NCBI RefSeq assembly: GCF_000017165.1
Contig: NC_009634.1
Span: 1,130,249-1,194,248 of the forward strand
From: Methanococcus vannielii SB
Lineage (GTDB): Archaea > AGJL01 > Methanococci > Methanococcales > Methanococcaceae
DNA length: 64,000 nt
Direction: 5' to 3'
Shown: one piece after another, positions 1-9,244 of the stretch
How positions within the stretch are numbered: position 1 is the first letter of the stretch
Layout of the letters: each line of letters begins with the position of its first letter
Program-made: the position numbers and the translations under genes
Notes under the pieces: model-generated
Databases searched by the model: none
The model's input: the letters and a program-made list of their open reading frames with translations, nothing else
What the model was told of the DNA's origin: nothing

Positions 1-760
1 CTGCCCCTTTAATTCCCCATTTTTCATGAAAAGGCTCTAATTTCCTATATCTTCCGGCCCATTTCGTAAGTAGGAAGTTTGCAAGAGCTAAGCCATTTTC
101 TTTTCTTTCTTTATTAACAACATGATTTTCCAAGATTAAACTACATTTTAACAAATATTCATTTAAAACTTTTGCAGTTTCTTCTGAAAAAAGTTCTTTT
201 TTATTTTCAAAGCCATTTAATGGCTTAACTTTTAAAACGTGCTTTTCCCTGTAGAATGGGTCGCTATCTGATATTTTATCGGAAATTTCCCCATATAAAT
301 TAGTTATTTCTAAGATACAATGAACATCATATGAATATACTAAATTAAACGTGTAGTTTCCAATTTTTTTTGGCAGGGAATCTATTAATTCATTAATTTC
401 CTTTTTAAATATATTTTTAGTTCTCCTATCTAATACAAAGTATCCTTTTTCTGACTTAGATATAAACCCAAAGGAGGCCCTTAAGTATATCGAATTAGTA
501 TTTATTTCTAAGTCTTCACCCAGTGCTTCTATGACCCCCCTTCCTGGAAAATCGGATAAATTATAGCCCCAAAGTAAAAAATGGGCAGTTTCAGTCCCTA
601 AGGGTATTCCATTTCTAAATGGGGTAATCATTCCAGTAGTGCTTTTTTTTGCAAAAGTATCTAAATGTGGAGTTTTTGCATATTCTAACGGTGTTTTATT
701 TTCTAAAATTTCAGAAGGCCTATCTCCAAGCCCATCTAAAAGTATAAGTAGCGTTCTCAT
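1..760 (-). CDS. apgM: 2,3-bisphosphoglycerate-independent phosphoglycerate mutase, archaeal type (partial)
   Basis: Interconverts 3- and 2-phosphoglycerate in glycolysis and gluconeogenesis. The reverse strand reads MRTLLILLDGLGDRPSEI, the metal-binding start of the alkaline-phosphatase superfamily as found in archaeal ApgM proteins. It is followed by TPHLDTFAKKSTTGM and GTETAHFLLWGY, which match the segment that carries the nucleophilic Ser/Thr and the next metal ligands in this family. About 253 codons are visible and the 3' end runs off the window. The start ATG at 758-760 lies 12 bases after the stop of the upstream PP-loop gene, so the two are probably co-transcribed. Family assignment is firm; which ApgM paralogue it is cannot be told from this fragment. 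Confidence 0.85.
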   Translation of the reverse strand, partial: MRTLLILLDGLGDRPSEILENKTPLEYAKTPHLDTFAKKSTTGMITPFRNGIPLGTETAHFLLWGYNLSDFPGRGVIEALGEDLEINTNSIYLRASFGFISKSEKGYFVLDRRTKNIFKKEINELIDSLPKKIGNYTFNLVYSYDVHCILEITNLYGEISDKISDSDPFYREKHVLKVKPLNGFENKKELFSEETAKVLNEYLLKCSLILENHVVNKERKENGLALANFLLTKWAGRYRKLEPFHEKWGIKGA

Positions 761-772
761 GTTATCTTTTAT

Positions 773-1582
773 TTAAATATATTTTTTAACTGTTTCAATA
801 TAGTTAAAATTTTTGGAGTATCCATTACGTAATATTTCAATTGAAGCAGGATATATAAACTTGGTTAATATTTCAAGTATCTTTTCTTTTTCAAAAATCA
901 CTTTTCCATCACTATCCCTATAATTTCCGCTAAACATGCATGAATACTGGTTTTTTCCTTGTTCCCAGTTTTTTCCAATAATTTCTTTTATTTCAACTCC
1001 TTTTTCAATATTTTTTACAGGAAATAAAAGTTCTACCCCAAATTTTTCACATATCTCATGGTAAATTTCAAGTGTTTCTTTTAACTGGTCTATTTTAAAA
1101 TCATTATCGTGTAAAATTCTTTCTCCAGTTATTATTTTATTTCCAAAATGCTTCGCAATTGGTATTCTTATTACTCTTAAATATGCATGGCATCCAATAC
1201 ATGGGGAGTAATACCCATATTTTTTAATAATTGCAGCAACAAACCTTCCGTTTAGTGCATTCCAGAGTTTTGGTTCAAAAATAAAATGAAGGGGAAGCAA
1301 ATATTTTTTTTCATAAAGTTCGCCAATTCTTTCATTAATTAAATTCCAATTTTTGTAATATATTTCCCTTTCACCGTAGTCAGTACCCGTAAACGCCAAA
1401 ATTGGAAGAATTGCATCAATTTCGGGGTTTTCAAAAGCTTTAATTATTGCAGCAGCACTATCCCGGCCTGCAAATTCCCCTATTGCAATTTTTTTTGGAT
1501 TAATACCATACTCTTTAATAATTTTTAATGCATTTTCTGATAAAATGCAGTTTTCAAACGATTTTTTAAAATCTATATCCAA
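773..1582 (-). CDS. PP-loop superfamily protein of unknown function
   Basis: A 269-residue soluble protein. Near the N-terminus it has GEFAGRDSAAAIIKAF, which aligns with the PP-loop (SGGxDS) of adenine-nucleotide alpha-hydrolases, but the usual SGG is replaced by EFAG. A CIGC pair sits mid-protein (CIGCHAYLR) and two more cysteines occur nearby and near the C-terminus (YSCMFSG). Such cysteines in PP-loop enzymes can bind Zn or Fe-S in thiolases and tRNA-modifying enzymes, but no function can be assigned here. The chosen start is a TTG after GGTGTTAAT; a TTG twelve bases upstream lacks a ribosome binding site. It sits between a TIM-barrel protein and apgM on the same strand. Confidence 0.6.
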   Translation of the reverse strand: MDIDFKKSFENCILSENALKIIKEYGINPKKIAIGEFAGRDSAAAIIKAFENPEIDAILPILAFTGTDYGEREIYYKNWNLINERIGELYEKKYLLPLHFIFEPKLWNALNGRFVAAIIKKYGYYSPCIGCHAYLRVIRIPIAKHFGNKIITGERILHDNDFKIDQLKETLEIYHEICEKFGVELLFPVKNIEKGVEIKEIIGKNWEQGKNQYSCMFSGNYRDSDGKVIFEKEKILEILTKFIYPASIEILRNGYSKNFNYIETVKKYI

Positions 1583-1613
1583 ATTAACACCCAAAACTCT
1601 TTATTTTCCCAAC

Positions 1614-2267
1614 TTATTTATGTTCTTTAATATATTTATGTAATAGTAATTCTGTATGTTTAATTTCACCAATGTCCATTAATTCAATAAGCCATTGATT
1701 AGCTCCAACGTTTAAAAGTTTATCTAATATTGGAGTTAAATTTTTCAAATCTTTCGGTGCAACATGCCCAGTTTCATTTTCTAACTCGTAAACATGAACA
1801 TTATAAATTCTATCAGAAAAAATGTCGACGTATTCCTGTCTTTTTTCATAGCAAACATGCCCAATATCAAAAGTGATATCGCAATCTGTAAAATCTGCTA
1901 TATTAATTACGTTTTCAGGATTTGCAGAAAAACCGTACCTTAGATTTTCAATACATAATACTATATTACTTTTTTTTGCATAATCAGTTAGCTCTGACAC
2001 ATTATTTAAAAGAGTATCGTAATCAGGCTTTAGCCCATTATGGAGATGAATTGTTAAATAATCAGCATTTGGTATTGAATCAATAATATTTTTTAATTTT
2101 TCAATGCCAAAATTATTATTTGAAGTCCCAATATCAACTATGGGTGCGTGAAACCCGCAAATGCTGTCTTCTAAATCATTTTTGATAGTTTCGCAAAAAT
2201 GAAACCCCCAATCTGTAAATTTAAAATTATTTTCCGGATTTTTAAGCCTCATGCATGTACCTATCAT
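1614..2267 (-). CDS. sugar phosphate isomerase/epimerase-like TIM-barrel protein
   Basis: A 217-residue protein resembling the xylose-isomerase/AP-endonuclease-2 TIM-barrel superfamily. The segments LTIHLHNG, VLCIENL, ITFDIGHV and IYNVHVYE have the spacing of barrel strands that carry the metal-binding His, Glu, Asp and His residues. The substrate is unknown; the fold covers sugar isomerases as well as endonuclease IV. An internal ATG (codon 6, preceded by AGGTACATGC) is an alternative start. It is the first gene of a three-gene reverse-strand run with the PP-loop protein and apgM. Confidence 0.6.
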   Translation of the reverse strand: MIGTCMRLKNPENNFKFTDWGFHFCETIKNDLEDSICGFHAPIVDIGTSNNNFGIEKLKNIIDSIPNADYLTIHLHNGLKPDYDTLLNNVSELTDYAKKSNIVLCIENLRYGFSANPENVINIADFTDCDITFDIGHVCYEKRQEYVDIFSDRIYNVHVYELENETGHVAPKDLKNLTPILDKLLNVGANQWLIELMDIGEIKHTELLLHKYIKEHK

Positions 2268-2422
2268 GTTATCATATATACTCTATCATATTAATATATA
2301 TAGAAATGCTATTAGATTAGTTAATATACCGAAAAATATATGATTTTGGTAGGGGATATATATTTTTGTAATGGCCTTTTTTAAGATATGGGTGATTTAA
2401 ATAAAACGAGGGGTGAATTTAT

Positions 2423-2944
2423 ATGAATGCAATATTTGAGCGAAGGAGTATTAGGCACTATACTTTAGAAGACGTTTCTGAAGAACTTATAGATGATTTA
2501 CTTTTAGCAGCAATGTCTGCACCAAGTGCATGCGACCAGAGACCTTGGGATTTTGTAGTTATACGAAATAAAGAAACACTTTTAGGAATTTCAAAGGTAA
2601 ATCCTCACGCAAAAATGCTAAATGAAGCACCAGTTTCAATAGCGGTTTGCGGAAACATGAAACGAGTAAATGGGGATTGTAAACAATTTTGGGTTCAGGA
2701 TTGTGCCGCTGCAACTGAAAACATACTTTTAGAAGCTCAAGACAAAGGACTTGGTGCAGTATGGCTTGGATTTTATCCTGTCGAAGAACGGGTTGAAAAA
2801 ATGAGAAAAATAATTCATGCACCAGATAATATCGTTCCATTTTCAGTAGTTGCAATTGGGCACCCTGCGGAAAAGCCAGTTCCTGTAGAAAAATTTGATA
2901 AAGAAAGGATACACTATGAAAAATGGCAAATAGGTTACTATTAA
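2423..2944 (+). CDS. nitroreductase family FMN oxidoreductase
   Basis: A 173-residue flavoprotein of the nitroreductase fold. The N-terminal FERRSIRHYT is the phosphate-binding segment for FMN, SAPSACDQRPWDFVV is the second flavin contact, and GLGAVWLGFYP plus the C-terminal AIGHPAEKP are the standard closing motifs. The likely reaction is NAD(P)H-dependent two-electron reduction of a quinone-like, nitro or other acceptor; the physiological substrate is unknown. Start ATG follows GGGGTGAATTTAT. It is transcribed alone, divergently from the gene ending its leader at 2267; AT-rich TATA-like sequences lie in the 155-base gap. Confidence 0.8.
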   Translation: MNAIFERRSIRHYTLEDVSEELIDDLLLAAMSAPSACDQRPWDFVVIRNKETLLGISKVNPHAKMLNEAPVSIAVCGNMKRVNGDCKQFWVQDCAAATENILLEAQDKGLGAVWLGFYPVEERVEKMRKIIHAPDNIVPFSVVAIGHPAEKPVPVEKFDKERIHYEKWQIGYY

Positions 2945-3068
2945 ATCTTTAAATACTGATAAGCTGTTAACTTAGTATGTAATTTATAAAATTATCCCTT
3001 AAAAATCATTAATTTTTTATTTTATCACGTTTTAATGTATACTAAATTTTAGTGTTATAGGTGGTTTA

Positions 3069-4097
3069 ATGAAGACCGTATCAATTATTGGGGGAACTGG
3101 ATATACTGGTTCGGAACTGTTAGGAATTCTTGCAAATCATAAGGATGTGGAAGTTAAAAACGTAACTTCTAGGAAAGATTCGGGAAAAAAGCTTACTAAA
3201 ATACACCCTCAAGTAAAAAATCTTAAAAACTATAATGAATTGGAATTTAAAAATTTGAATCCTGAAAATATTGATACAGATATTGTTTTTTGTGCAACTC
3301 CTCATGGGGCATCGTTAAAAATTGTGCCAATACTGCATGAAATGGGAATTAATGTAATTGATTTAAGTGGAGACTACCGATTTGAAGACCTTGAAATGTA
3401 TGAAGCTTGGTATGGATTAAAACATACTGGAAAAATAAATTCCGTTTACGGGCTACCTGAAATTTACAGGGAAAAAATAAAAAAAGCAAACGTAATTGCA
3501 AACCCGGGATGTTATCCAACAGGTGCAATTCTTTCAATGGCGCCACTTGTTTCAAACGACATTGTTGAGGAACGAATAATTTTTGATTCAAAATCTGGGG
3601 TTAGTGGAGCAGGTGTAGAAGCAACTGAAACAACACACTTTCCAAATGTTAATGAAAATTTGGGCCCATATAAACTTACAAAACATAGGCACAGCCCTGA
3701 AATTGGAAAAGAATTAGAATACCTTGCAGAAAAAAGTTTAAAAGTTTCATTTACCCCTCATCTTTTACCTGTAACTAGGGGGATACTAACAACTGCACAC
3801 GCATTTTTAAAAGAAGATATTGGACGGGCAGATATTGTTGAAATTTATGAAGAGTTTTATAAAAACGAATTTTTCGTAAGGATTTATGATGAAGAAATGA
3901 TTTCATTAACCGGGGTTAGAAGTTCGAACTTTTGTGACATAGGGGGCTTTGAAATTGATAGGTTTGGGCGAATAGTTGTAGTCTCTGCAATAGATAACCT
4001 TGTAAAAGGTGCAAGTGGCCAAGCCATTCAAAATATGAATATCTTAATGGGCTTTGACGAAAAAGAAGGACTTAATATTGGGGGACTTAGGCCTTAA
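3069..4097 (+). CDS. argC: N-acetyl-gamma-glutamyl-phosphate reductase
   Basis: Catalyses the NADPH-dependent reduction of N-acetylglutamyl phosphate to the semialdehyde, third step of arginine biosynthesis. The 342-residue protein begins with the dinucleotide-binding motif [13 protein letters not shown]. It has the catalytic cysteine in [12 protein letters not shown] and the family signature KSGVSGAG, plus the C-terminal [11 protein letters not shown]. Length is typical. ATG follows GGTGGTTTA. It is apparently monocistronic, with other arg genes elsewhere. Confidence 0.96.
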   Translation: MKTVSIIGGTGYTGSELLGILANHKDVEVKNVTSRKDSGKKLTKIHPQVKNLKNYNELEFKNLNPENIDTDIVFCATPHGASLKIVPILHEMGINVIDLSGDYRFEDLEMYEAWYGLKHTGKINSVYGLPEIYREKIKKANVIANPGCYPTGAILSMAPLVSNDIVEERIIFDSKSGVSGAGVEATETTHFPNVNENLGPYKLTKHRHSPEIGKELEYLAEKSLKVSFTPHLLPVTRGILTTAHAFLKEDIGRADIVEIYEEFYKNEFFVRIYDEEMISLTGVRSSNFCDIGGFEIDRFGRIVVVSAIDNLVKGASGQAIQNMNILMGFDEKEGLNIGGLRP

Positions 4098-4127
4098 TTT
4101 TATTTCATCTTTTATCTAATTTTTAAA

Positions 4128-4802
4128 TTACTGGCTTTTTCTAATGATATTAAATCTTCCAGCAGACGAATGCTTTGGAAAAGCTTCGATATTTAAGTTT
4201 TTTAAAAATTTGTACGTTTTAGTATCTTTACCATGAATAAAAATTTCACCTAAGTCCTCGACAGTATTTATATCAATTGACGTGTAAAATGAATGACACT
4301 TTATTATATTTAAATTATTTATTTCAGCTTCTTTTATATGTTTTAAAAAACTAAATCCTTCAAATTGGGGCTTAATGCAGTTTTTTGGGTTTAACAATAA
4401 TAAATTTGTTCCGCCCCCCCTTGAAGGGCATATAATTACCGAATTTTCCACAGATTTTTTTACAATTGATTCCAAATTTTCCTCTTTTAAAAGGGGCACA
4501 TCTGCGGGTGTTATTAGTACGGAATCTTCTTTAATAATGTTTAAAGAGTATTCTATGGCTTCATTTAATCCTTTAGTGTTTAAATCCTCCTTTATTGGGA
4601 TAATTCCAAGATTTTTTGAAAATTCAAGTATTTCATCGTCTTTACTTACTACGTAGCACGCATCCACACATGATTTTACTTTTTCATAAGTATCAAGCAA
4701 AATATTTTTAATTAAGTCTATTCGCTCTTTAGAACTTAAAAATTCTTTTAATCTTGATTTTACATTTGAAAGGGGCGATACAGGAATTAATGCAGCTAAC
4801 AT
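4128..4802 (-). CDS. cofC: 2-phospho-L-lactate guanylyltransferase
   Basis: Activates 2-phospho-L-lactate with GTP to give lactyl-2-diphospho-5'-guanosine, a precursor of the F420 side chain. The protein (224 residues) starts [15 protein letters not shown], the nucleotide-binding start of CofC, and has [10 protein letters not shown] (metal-binding DxD-like strand) and [19 protein letters not shown] seven codons upstream is also open, but the ATG at 4800-4802 is preceded by GTGGTAAA and gives the usual CofC N-terminus. It is the last gene of a reverse-strand run that includes a hydrolase, birA and three OB-fold genes. Confidence 0.92.
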   Translation of the reverse strand: MLAALIPVSPLSNVKSRLKEFLSSKERIDLIKNILLDTYEKVKSCVDACYVVSKDDEILEFSKNLGIIPIKEDLNTKGLNEAIEYSLNIIKEDSVLITPADVPLLKEENLESIVKKSVENSVIICPSRGGGTNLLLLNPKNCIKPQFEGFSFLKHIKEAEINNLNIIKCHSFYTSIDINTVEDLGEIFIHGKDTKTYKFLKNLNIEAFPKHSSAGRFNIIRKSQ

Positions 4803-4857
4803 TTTACCACGACTAAATGCCAAAAAGGCGAATTATTAGTTATTATCCACACATGAA

Positions 4858-5472
4858 TTATATAAATAACATCGCATTTGCAAAAGCGCTTAAGTCACCA
4901 GTTTCTCCATGGCCCGGAAATACCTTCATTATCTTTTTTTCGTAAGCAATTCTTTCTAACGTTCCGATTGATTTTCTTAAACTTACAAGGCTTCCTGTTG
5001 GAAAATCATATCTACCTACCCCATATGAAAATAAGGTATCTCCTGAAATTATGCTATTGTCGTAAATCAAACTAATTCCTCCAATACTGTGTCCGGGAGT
5101 TTCTAAAACCTCAATTCCAAGCTCATTTAACATTTCAATAGCTTCAGTTATTGGATATATCTCTTTTGGTGGAACTAATTTTCCAAAAAGCCTGCTAACA
5201 GTTACTTCATCCCCTAAAGCAAGATGCGGTAGTTCTAAAGGGTGTATATATACGGGAGCTTTAAATTCTTCTTGAAATAGATAATCGCTTGCAACATGGT
5301 CATAATGACAATGGGTATTTATTATATAATCTATGCCCTTAGAATACTTTAAAATATCTTTTTTTAAGTTTTCAAAATTTGCAGGAGTTCCAGGATCAAT
5401 TAAAACAGTTTTTTTACCAACTATCAGGTAAGAATTAGAATCATATCCTATACCATTTAATTTATAAATCAT
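4858..5472 (-). CDS. metallo-beta-lactamase fold hydrolase (glyoxalase II-like)
   Basis: A 204-residue binuclear-metal hydrolase. The metal site motif HxHxDH is present as NTHCHYDH at residues 52-59, followed by ETPGHSIGG, the ISGDTLF aspartate strand and VFPGHGETG near the C-terminus. This is the short glyoxalase II-like arrangement, so thioester hydrolysis is possible, but the substrate is not determined. ATG follows GGTGAAAGA. It lies 24 bases downstream of birA and 55 upstream of cofC. Confidence 0.85.
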   Translation of the reverse strand: MIYKLNGIGYDSNSYLIVGKKTVLIDPGTPANFENLKKDILKYSKGIDYIINTHCHYDHVASDYLFQEEFKAPVYIHPLELPHLALGDEVTVSRLFGKLVPPKEIYPITEAIEMLNELGIEVLETPGHSIGGISLIYDNSIISGDTLFSYGVGRYDFPTGSLVSLRKSIGTLERIAYEKKIMKVFPGHGETGDLSAFANAMLFI

Positions 5473-5496
5473 TCTTTCACCAACTTTTTTTCAGGA

Positions 5497-6192
5497 CTAC
5501 CTCAGGTGAATGCAGTCTCCAACATCATATATTGAAATTTCTTTTTCATTTAGAAGGTATATCCCGTTAAAATCAATTTCGACAACTCTTCCAAAAACAG
5601 TTTTATTTGGTAGTATTAAATTTACATTACTATTAATCGTTTTAGAATATGTCTTATACTTTTCTAAAATGGCATTATTATCCATATAAAGATTGACTTT
5701 AAAATTTTTAATAAATTCCTCAAATATCTGTTTAATGTCAAAATTTTCTTTTTCAAGGCAGTATAATGAAGTTCCAACGTTTTTAATGCTACTTTCAATT
5801 TTATTATTTATGTTTAGTCCAATTCCAAGTACAAAATAGCCCTTTAAAACATTTAATTCAGTTAAAATTCCGCAAATTTTTTTATCATTACATAGGATGT
5901 CGTTTGGCCACTTTATTTGGAAATTTTCATTTGAAAAATATTTTAAAGTTTCAAGTACGCTAACTGATGCCAAAAAATTAATTTTTTCAATCGGGTTTAC
6001 TCTTGAAATATCCATTAAAATCGAAAAATAAAGCCCCCCTTCTTTAGAAATCCATGTTCTATCCATCCTACCTTTTCCACTAGTTTGAATTTTTGAAACA
6101 ATCACTAAATTTCTTTTACACTGTTTTCCAAGATCATATGCAAATTTATTTGTGGAATCTATTTCTTCAAGATAAATATACTCAAAATCCAA
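5497..6192 (-). CDS. birA: biotin--[acetyl-CoA/pyruvate carboxylase] ligase
   Basis: Attaches biotin to a carrier lysine, in methanococci most likely on pyruvate carboxylase. The 231-residue protein lacks the N-terminal DNA-binding domain of bifunctional BirA. It starts at the ligase domain with EEIDSTNKFAYDLG, then has QTSGKGRMDRTWIS (biotinyl-AMP binding loop), FQIKWPNDILC, GILTE and VLGIGLNIN. The C-terminal FGRVVEIDFNGIYLL is the small SH3-like domain. Start is a TTG after GTGGGATATT. It begins 9 bases after the upstream OB-fold gene ends. Confidence 0.93.
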   Translation of the reverse strand: MDFEYIYLEEIDSTNKFAYDLGKQCKRNLVIVSKIQTSGKGRMDRTWISKEGGLYFSILMDISRVNPIEKINFLASVSVLETLKYFSNENFQIKWPNDILCNDKKICGILTELNVLKGYFVLGIGLNINNKIESSIKNVGTSLYCLEKENFDIKQIFEEFIKNFKVNLYMDNNAILEKYKTYSKTINSNVNLILPNKTVFGRVVEIDFNGIYLLNEKEISIYDVGDCIHLR

Positions 6193-6201
6193 AATATCCC
6201 A

Positions 6202-6588
6202 CTAATAATTTTCAAAAACATTTAAAAGGTACATTTCAGGTTCAACTTTTTTTACAACTTCCGGAAATATATATATACTGTCTTTTAAATCTTTTTTAAT
6301 CCTTCCAACGACTAAAATAGTGTCGCCTTTTTCAAACACTTGAAGAGTTTTTGCCATTCCTTTAAATCCTGAAATTCGTATGTCATCAGTTAAATCATCT
6401 AATGTAATAGAGCAGAACTCCTTTGCAACGTTTAAATATTTTGATATAATTATTCCATATAATAAAATTCTTGAAACACTTTCATCGTCTTTTGTAACAA
6501 CGTAGTTTGAATCCCATTGGCCTTTTGCTTCAACAAATGTTCCTTCTTTTAGTTTGGATATGGGAATTCTCTTTGCAGGTATTCTCAT
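6202..6588 (-). CDS. OB-fold nucleic-acid-binding protein (RPA-associated subunit)
   Basis: A 128-residue protein with one OB-fold. RIPISKLKEGTFVEAKGQ opens the barrel, ITLDDLTDDIRISGF is the central strand pair, and KGDTILVVGRIKKDLKDSIYIFPEVV closes it. This pattern resembles the small RPA subunits of euryarchaea (RPA14/RPA32 type), and the gene is third in a row after an RPA-like gene. A role as partner in a single-stranded-DNA-binding complex is inferred from this context. ATG follows GGTGTAAATA. Confidence 0.7.
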   Translation of the reverse strand: MRIPAKRIPISKLKEGTFVEAKGQWDSNYVVTKDDESVSRILLYGIIISKYLNVAKEFCSITLDDLTDDIRISGFKGMAKTLQVFEKGDTILVVGRIKKDLKDSIYIFPEVVKKVEPEMYLLNVFENY

Positions 6589-6618
6589 TATTTACACCAA
6601 CGTATTCTTTAAATGGTA

Positions 6619-6933
6619 TTAGTTGTATTTTTCGATTTTTTCTATAAATTTTGCGATTAATTTAGGGTTTGAATTTTTTAATTGAATAATACTATCAGAA
6701 TAAATCATAATTCCTTTTGGGGTTATTTTTACAGTTCCAAAAACAATTACCTTTGACAAAACGTCGATATGCACTTTTTCATCATTAGAAACTTCTATTT
6801 TAAAAGAACCATTTTCAACTTCCAATCTATCTCGATTTTCATCGCTTTTTATTCCAGTTATAATTCCTAAAATAGCTACTTTTTTCTCAATATCTTCAGG
6901 CCCAATATTATTTATTTTTTCAAAAGTGTACAT
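6619..6933 (-). CDS. small OB-fold protein, probable RPA complex subunit
   Basis: A 104-residue single OB-fold: KKVAILGIITGIK, then DRLEVENGSFKIEVSND, then SKVIVFGTVKITPKGIMIYSDSI. It looks like a minimal ssDNA-binding barrel. It lies between the Zn-containing RPA-like gene (17-base gap) and another OB-fold gene (30-base gap), so the three may form a heterotrimer. No enzymatic residues are seen. ATG follows AGGTTTATAAA, a weaker ribosome binding site than its neighbours have. Confidence 0.6.
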   Translation of the reverse strand: MYTFEKINNIGPEDIEKKVAILGIITGIKSDENRDRLEVENGSFKIEVSNDEKVHIDVLSKVIVFGTVKITPKGIMIYSDSIIQLKNSNPKLIAKFIEKIEKYN

Positions 6934-6950
6934 TTTATAAACCTTATTTT

Positions 6951-7847
6951 TTAATTCAAATTCAGTAATTCAAATTCAGTATTTGGGTCGGTTTTGTTCC
7001 AAAAATTACTTCTAAATGATATATCTTTTAAATATTCATCGTAAAACGTAATTCCAGATATATTAATATCTAAACCAAGCAATTGGCGGTTTAATTCTAA
7101 AATTATGTCTTCATCATCAATTATCATTTTTTTAATTTTTTTAAAGTCAATGCATTTTGTATTATTATTTAAAGTAGCCCTAATAGTTTTTGTACCATCA
7201 TCAACAGTACAGTTACATAAAAATAACCATTTTAGATTATCATCTTCTTCATCAACCTTATTTCCGCAACCACATATTGCATATCCTTTTTTTAAAGTCA
7301 TTTTTTTGTTACATATGCCACATACTGGGAAATAAGGGTTTTTTGAATGAATAGAAACGATTAATCCCCTAATTTCAGCACCGATCCCTTCTTTTAATTC
7401 AGAAATAAGTTTTCTTGAAAAATCACTTCTTTTAGTATTTGAATTTTCTAACATTTCTTCAAGTTTTGGTAAATTTGACTCTATTTTTGATACTTTTCCA
7501 TTTTTGGAAAGTGATAGGTGAATTCTGTCTTTAAATTTTTTTGGAGCATTTGCGTTTTCAATTAAAATTGCATCGCCTTCAAAAATACCTTCTAAAAACT
7601 TTATTTCTTCAGTCCAGAGTGATAAAAGACCTTTAGCAGTACCGTCATTTACTATGACATTAACAACAGGGTTTTTTCCAACAATTTTCTGTTCAAATAT
7701 TTTTTCAATTCTTAAAATGGCATTTATTTCAACCATTTTTTCTACAATATTGCTTAAATTAATCAGCTCAATACTATTTTTTAAGTCTGCACTTTTAGAT
7801 TCAACAGTCTTTTCAATATCATCAAGCTTTGAGTCCGTTTTAGGCAT
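6951..7847 (-). CDS. replication protein A-like single-stranded DNA-binding protein
   Basis: Binds single-stranded DNA in replication, repair and recombination. The 298-residue protein has a first OB-fold (about residues 35-115, with VVNVIVNDGTAKGLLSLW). A second OB-fold (about 155-265) carries a zinc ribbon: cysteines at 176, 179, 192 and 194 (PVCGICNKK and ICGCGNK), then WLFLCNCTVDDGTKTIRATLN. A Zn ribbon inside an OB-fold is the hallmark of RPA70 DBD-C. The start is the ATG at 7847; the GTG at 7856 is part of its GGTGAATCA binding site. It heads a six-gene reverse-strand run down to cofC. Confidence 0.85.
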   Translation of the reverse strand: MPKTDSKLDDIEKTVESKSADLKNSIELINLSNIVEKMVEINAILRIEKIFEQKIVGKNPVVNVIVNDGTAKGLLSLWTEEIKFLEGIFEGDAILIENANAPKKFKDRIHLSLSKNGKVSKIESNLPKLEEMLENSNTKRSDFSRKLISELKEGIGAEIRGLIVSIHSKNPYFPVCGICNKKMTLKKGYAICGCGNKVDEEDDNLKWLFLCNCTVDDGTKTIRATLNNNTKCIDFKKIKKMIIDDEDIILELNRQLLGLDINISGITFYDEYLKDISFRSNFWNKTDPNTEFELLNLN

Positions 7848-8026
7848 TTGATTCACCAGTTAGTTTGAAATATATATTATAAGATTTTATTTTATTGTAC
7901 CCCATATTTAAAAAGCTAAAACGTAAAATTGGCCTCTAAAAATATTAAAATATATTATATCAAAATTTATTTATATTTTTTATCCTAAACTTAATTAATA
8001 TTATAAGTTAGAGTTTTGGTGAAACA

Positions 8027-9193
8027 ATGGTTGGTACCCCTCTTTTTTCAAATGCTAAAAAAATTTTACTGCTTGGAAGCGGTGAATTAGGAAAAGAAGT
8101 TATTATCGAAGCTCAAAGGCTTGGAGTAGAGTGTATTGCTGTAGATTCGTATGAAAACGCTCCTGCAATGCAGGTGGCACACAGATATCACGTAATAGAC
8201 ATGAAAGATTCAGGTTCACTTAGGGCAGTAATTGAAAGAGAAAAACCTGATTTAATTGTTCCAGAAATTGAAGCGATAAATACTGACACTTTAAAAGAAA
8301 TGGAAACTGAAGGATACCACGTTGTCCCAACTGCAAATGCTGCAAAGCTTACAATGGATAGGGAAGGAATAAGGAGACTTGCTAGTGAAAAATTAGGACT
8401 TAGGACTGCAAAATATGAGTTTGCAGATTCTTTAGATGAATTAAAAGAAGCAGTAAAAAGAATTGGAATCCCCTGTATCATAAAACCAATAATGTCTTCT
8501 TCAGGTAAGGGGCAGAGTACGGTTAAATCAGAATTTGACATTGAAAAATCTTGGGACTATGCAAAAAGTGCTACTAGGGGGATTGGCACAAAGGTAATTG
8601 TTGAAGAATTTGTTAATTTTGACTATGAAATCACGCTTTTAACTGCAAGAACTGCTTTTGGAACAAAATTCTGTGAACCAATTGGCCATATACAAATTGA
8701 TGGCGATTACCACGAAAGTTGGCAGCCCCACCCGATGTGTTCGCCCACAAAAGCAAAAGCACAAGAAGTTGCTAAAAAAATTACTGATGAACTTGGTGGA
8801 TACGGTATTTTTGGGGTTGAACTTTTTATAATGGATGATGAAGTAATCTTTAGTGAAGTATCTCCAAGACCGCACGATACTGGAATGGTTACAATGGTAA
8901 CACAGAAAATGAGTGAATTTGAAATTCATGTAAGATCAATTTTGGGTTTACCTGTAAACGTTGACTTAAGTTATCCAGGTGCAAGTTACGTTATTAAATC
9001 AGAAATTTACAAGTGGGCACCAGAATATGATATAATCGAGGCTTCAAAGCTAAAAGATACAAAAATAAGATTATTTGGAAAACCCGTTGCAAAAATTGGT
9101 AGAAGAATGGGGGTTGCTTTATCAACCGCAGAAGACGTATCAGTTGCACGAGATACGGCAAAAAAAGCAGCAAATATTGTAAAAATTAAATAA
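8027..9193 (+). CDS. purT: formate-dependent phosphoribosylglycinamide formyltransferase
   Basis: ATP-grasp enzyme that formylates GAR with formate, third step of purine synthesis. This suits a methanogen with ample formate. The 388 residues show [14 protein letters not shown] at the N-terminus and [29 protein letters not shown] is the ATP-binding loop, and [30 protein letters not shown] carries the metal-binding Glu residues. Length matches bacterial PurT. ATG follows GGTGAAACA. It is divergent from the RPA operon across a 179-base gap with TATA-like sequence (TTTATTTATATT) near 7965-7980. Confidence 0.96.
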   Translation: MVGTPLFSNAKKILLLGSGELGKEVIIEAQRLGVECIAVDSYENAPAMQVAHRYHVIDMKDSGSLRAVIEREKPDLIVPEIEAINTDTLKEMETEGYHVVPTANAAKLTMDREGIRRLASEKLGLRTAKYEFADSLDELKEAVKRIGIPCIIKPIMSSSGKGQSTVKSEFDIEKSWDYAKSATRGIGTKVIVEEFVNFDYEITLLTARTAFGTKFCEPIGHIQIDGDYHESWQPHPMCSPTKAKAQEVAKKITDELGGYGIFGVELFIMDDEVIFSEVSPRPHDTGMVTMVTQKMSEFEIHVRSILGLPVNVDLSYPGASYVIKSEIYKWAPEYDIIEASKLKDTKIRLFGKPVAKIGRRMGVALSTAEDVSVARDTAKKAANIVKIK

Positions 9194-9244
9194 AATAGAT
9201 TTAGTCTGTTATTAAATATCATATGTTTATATTTTTTAACTTAG

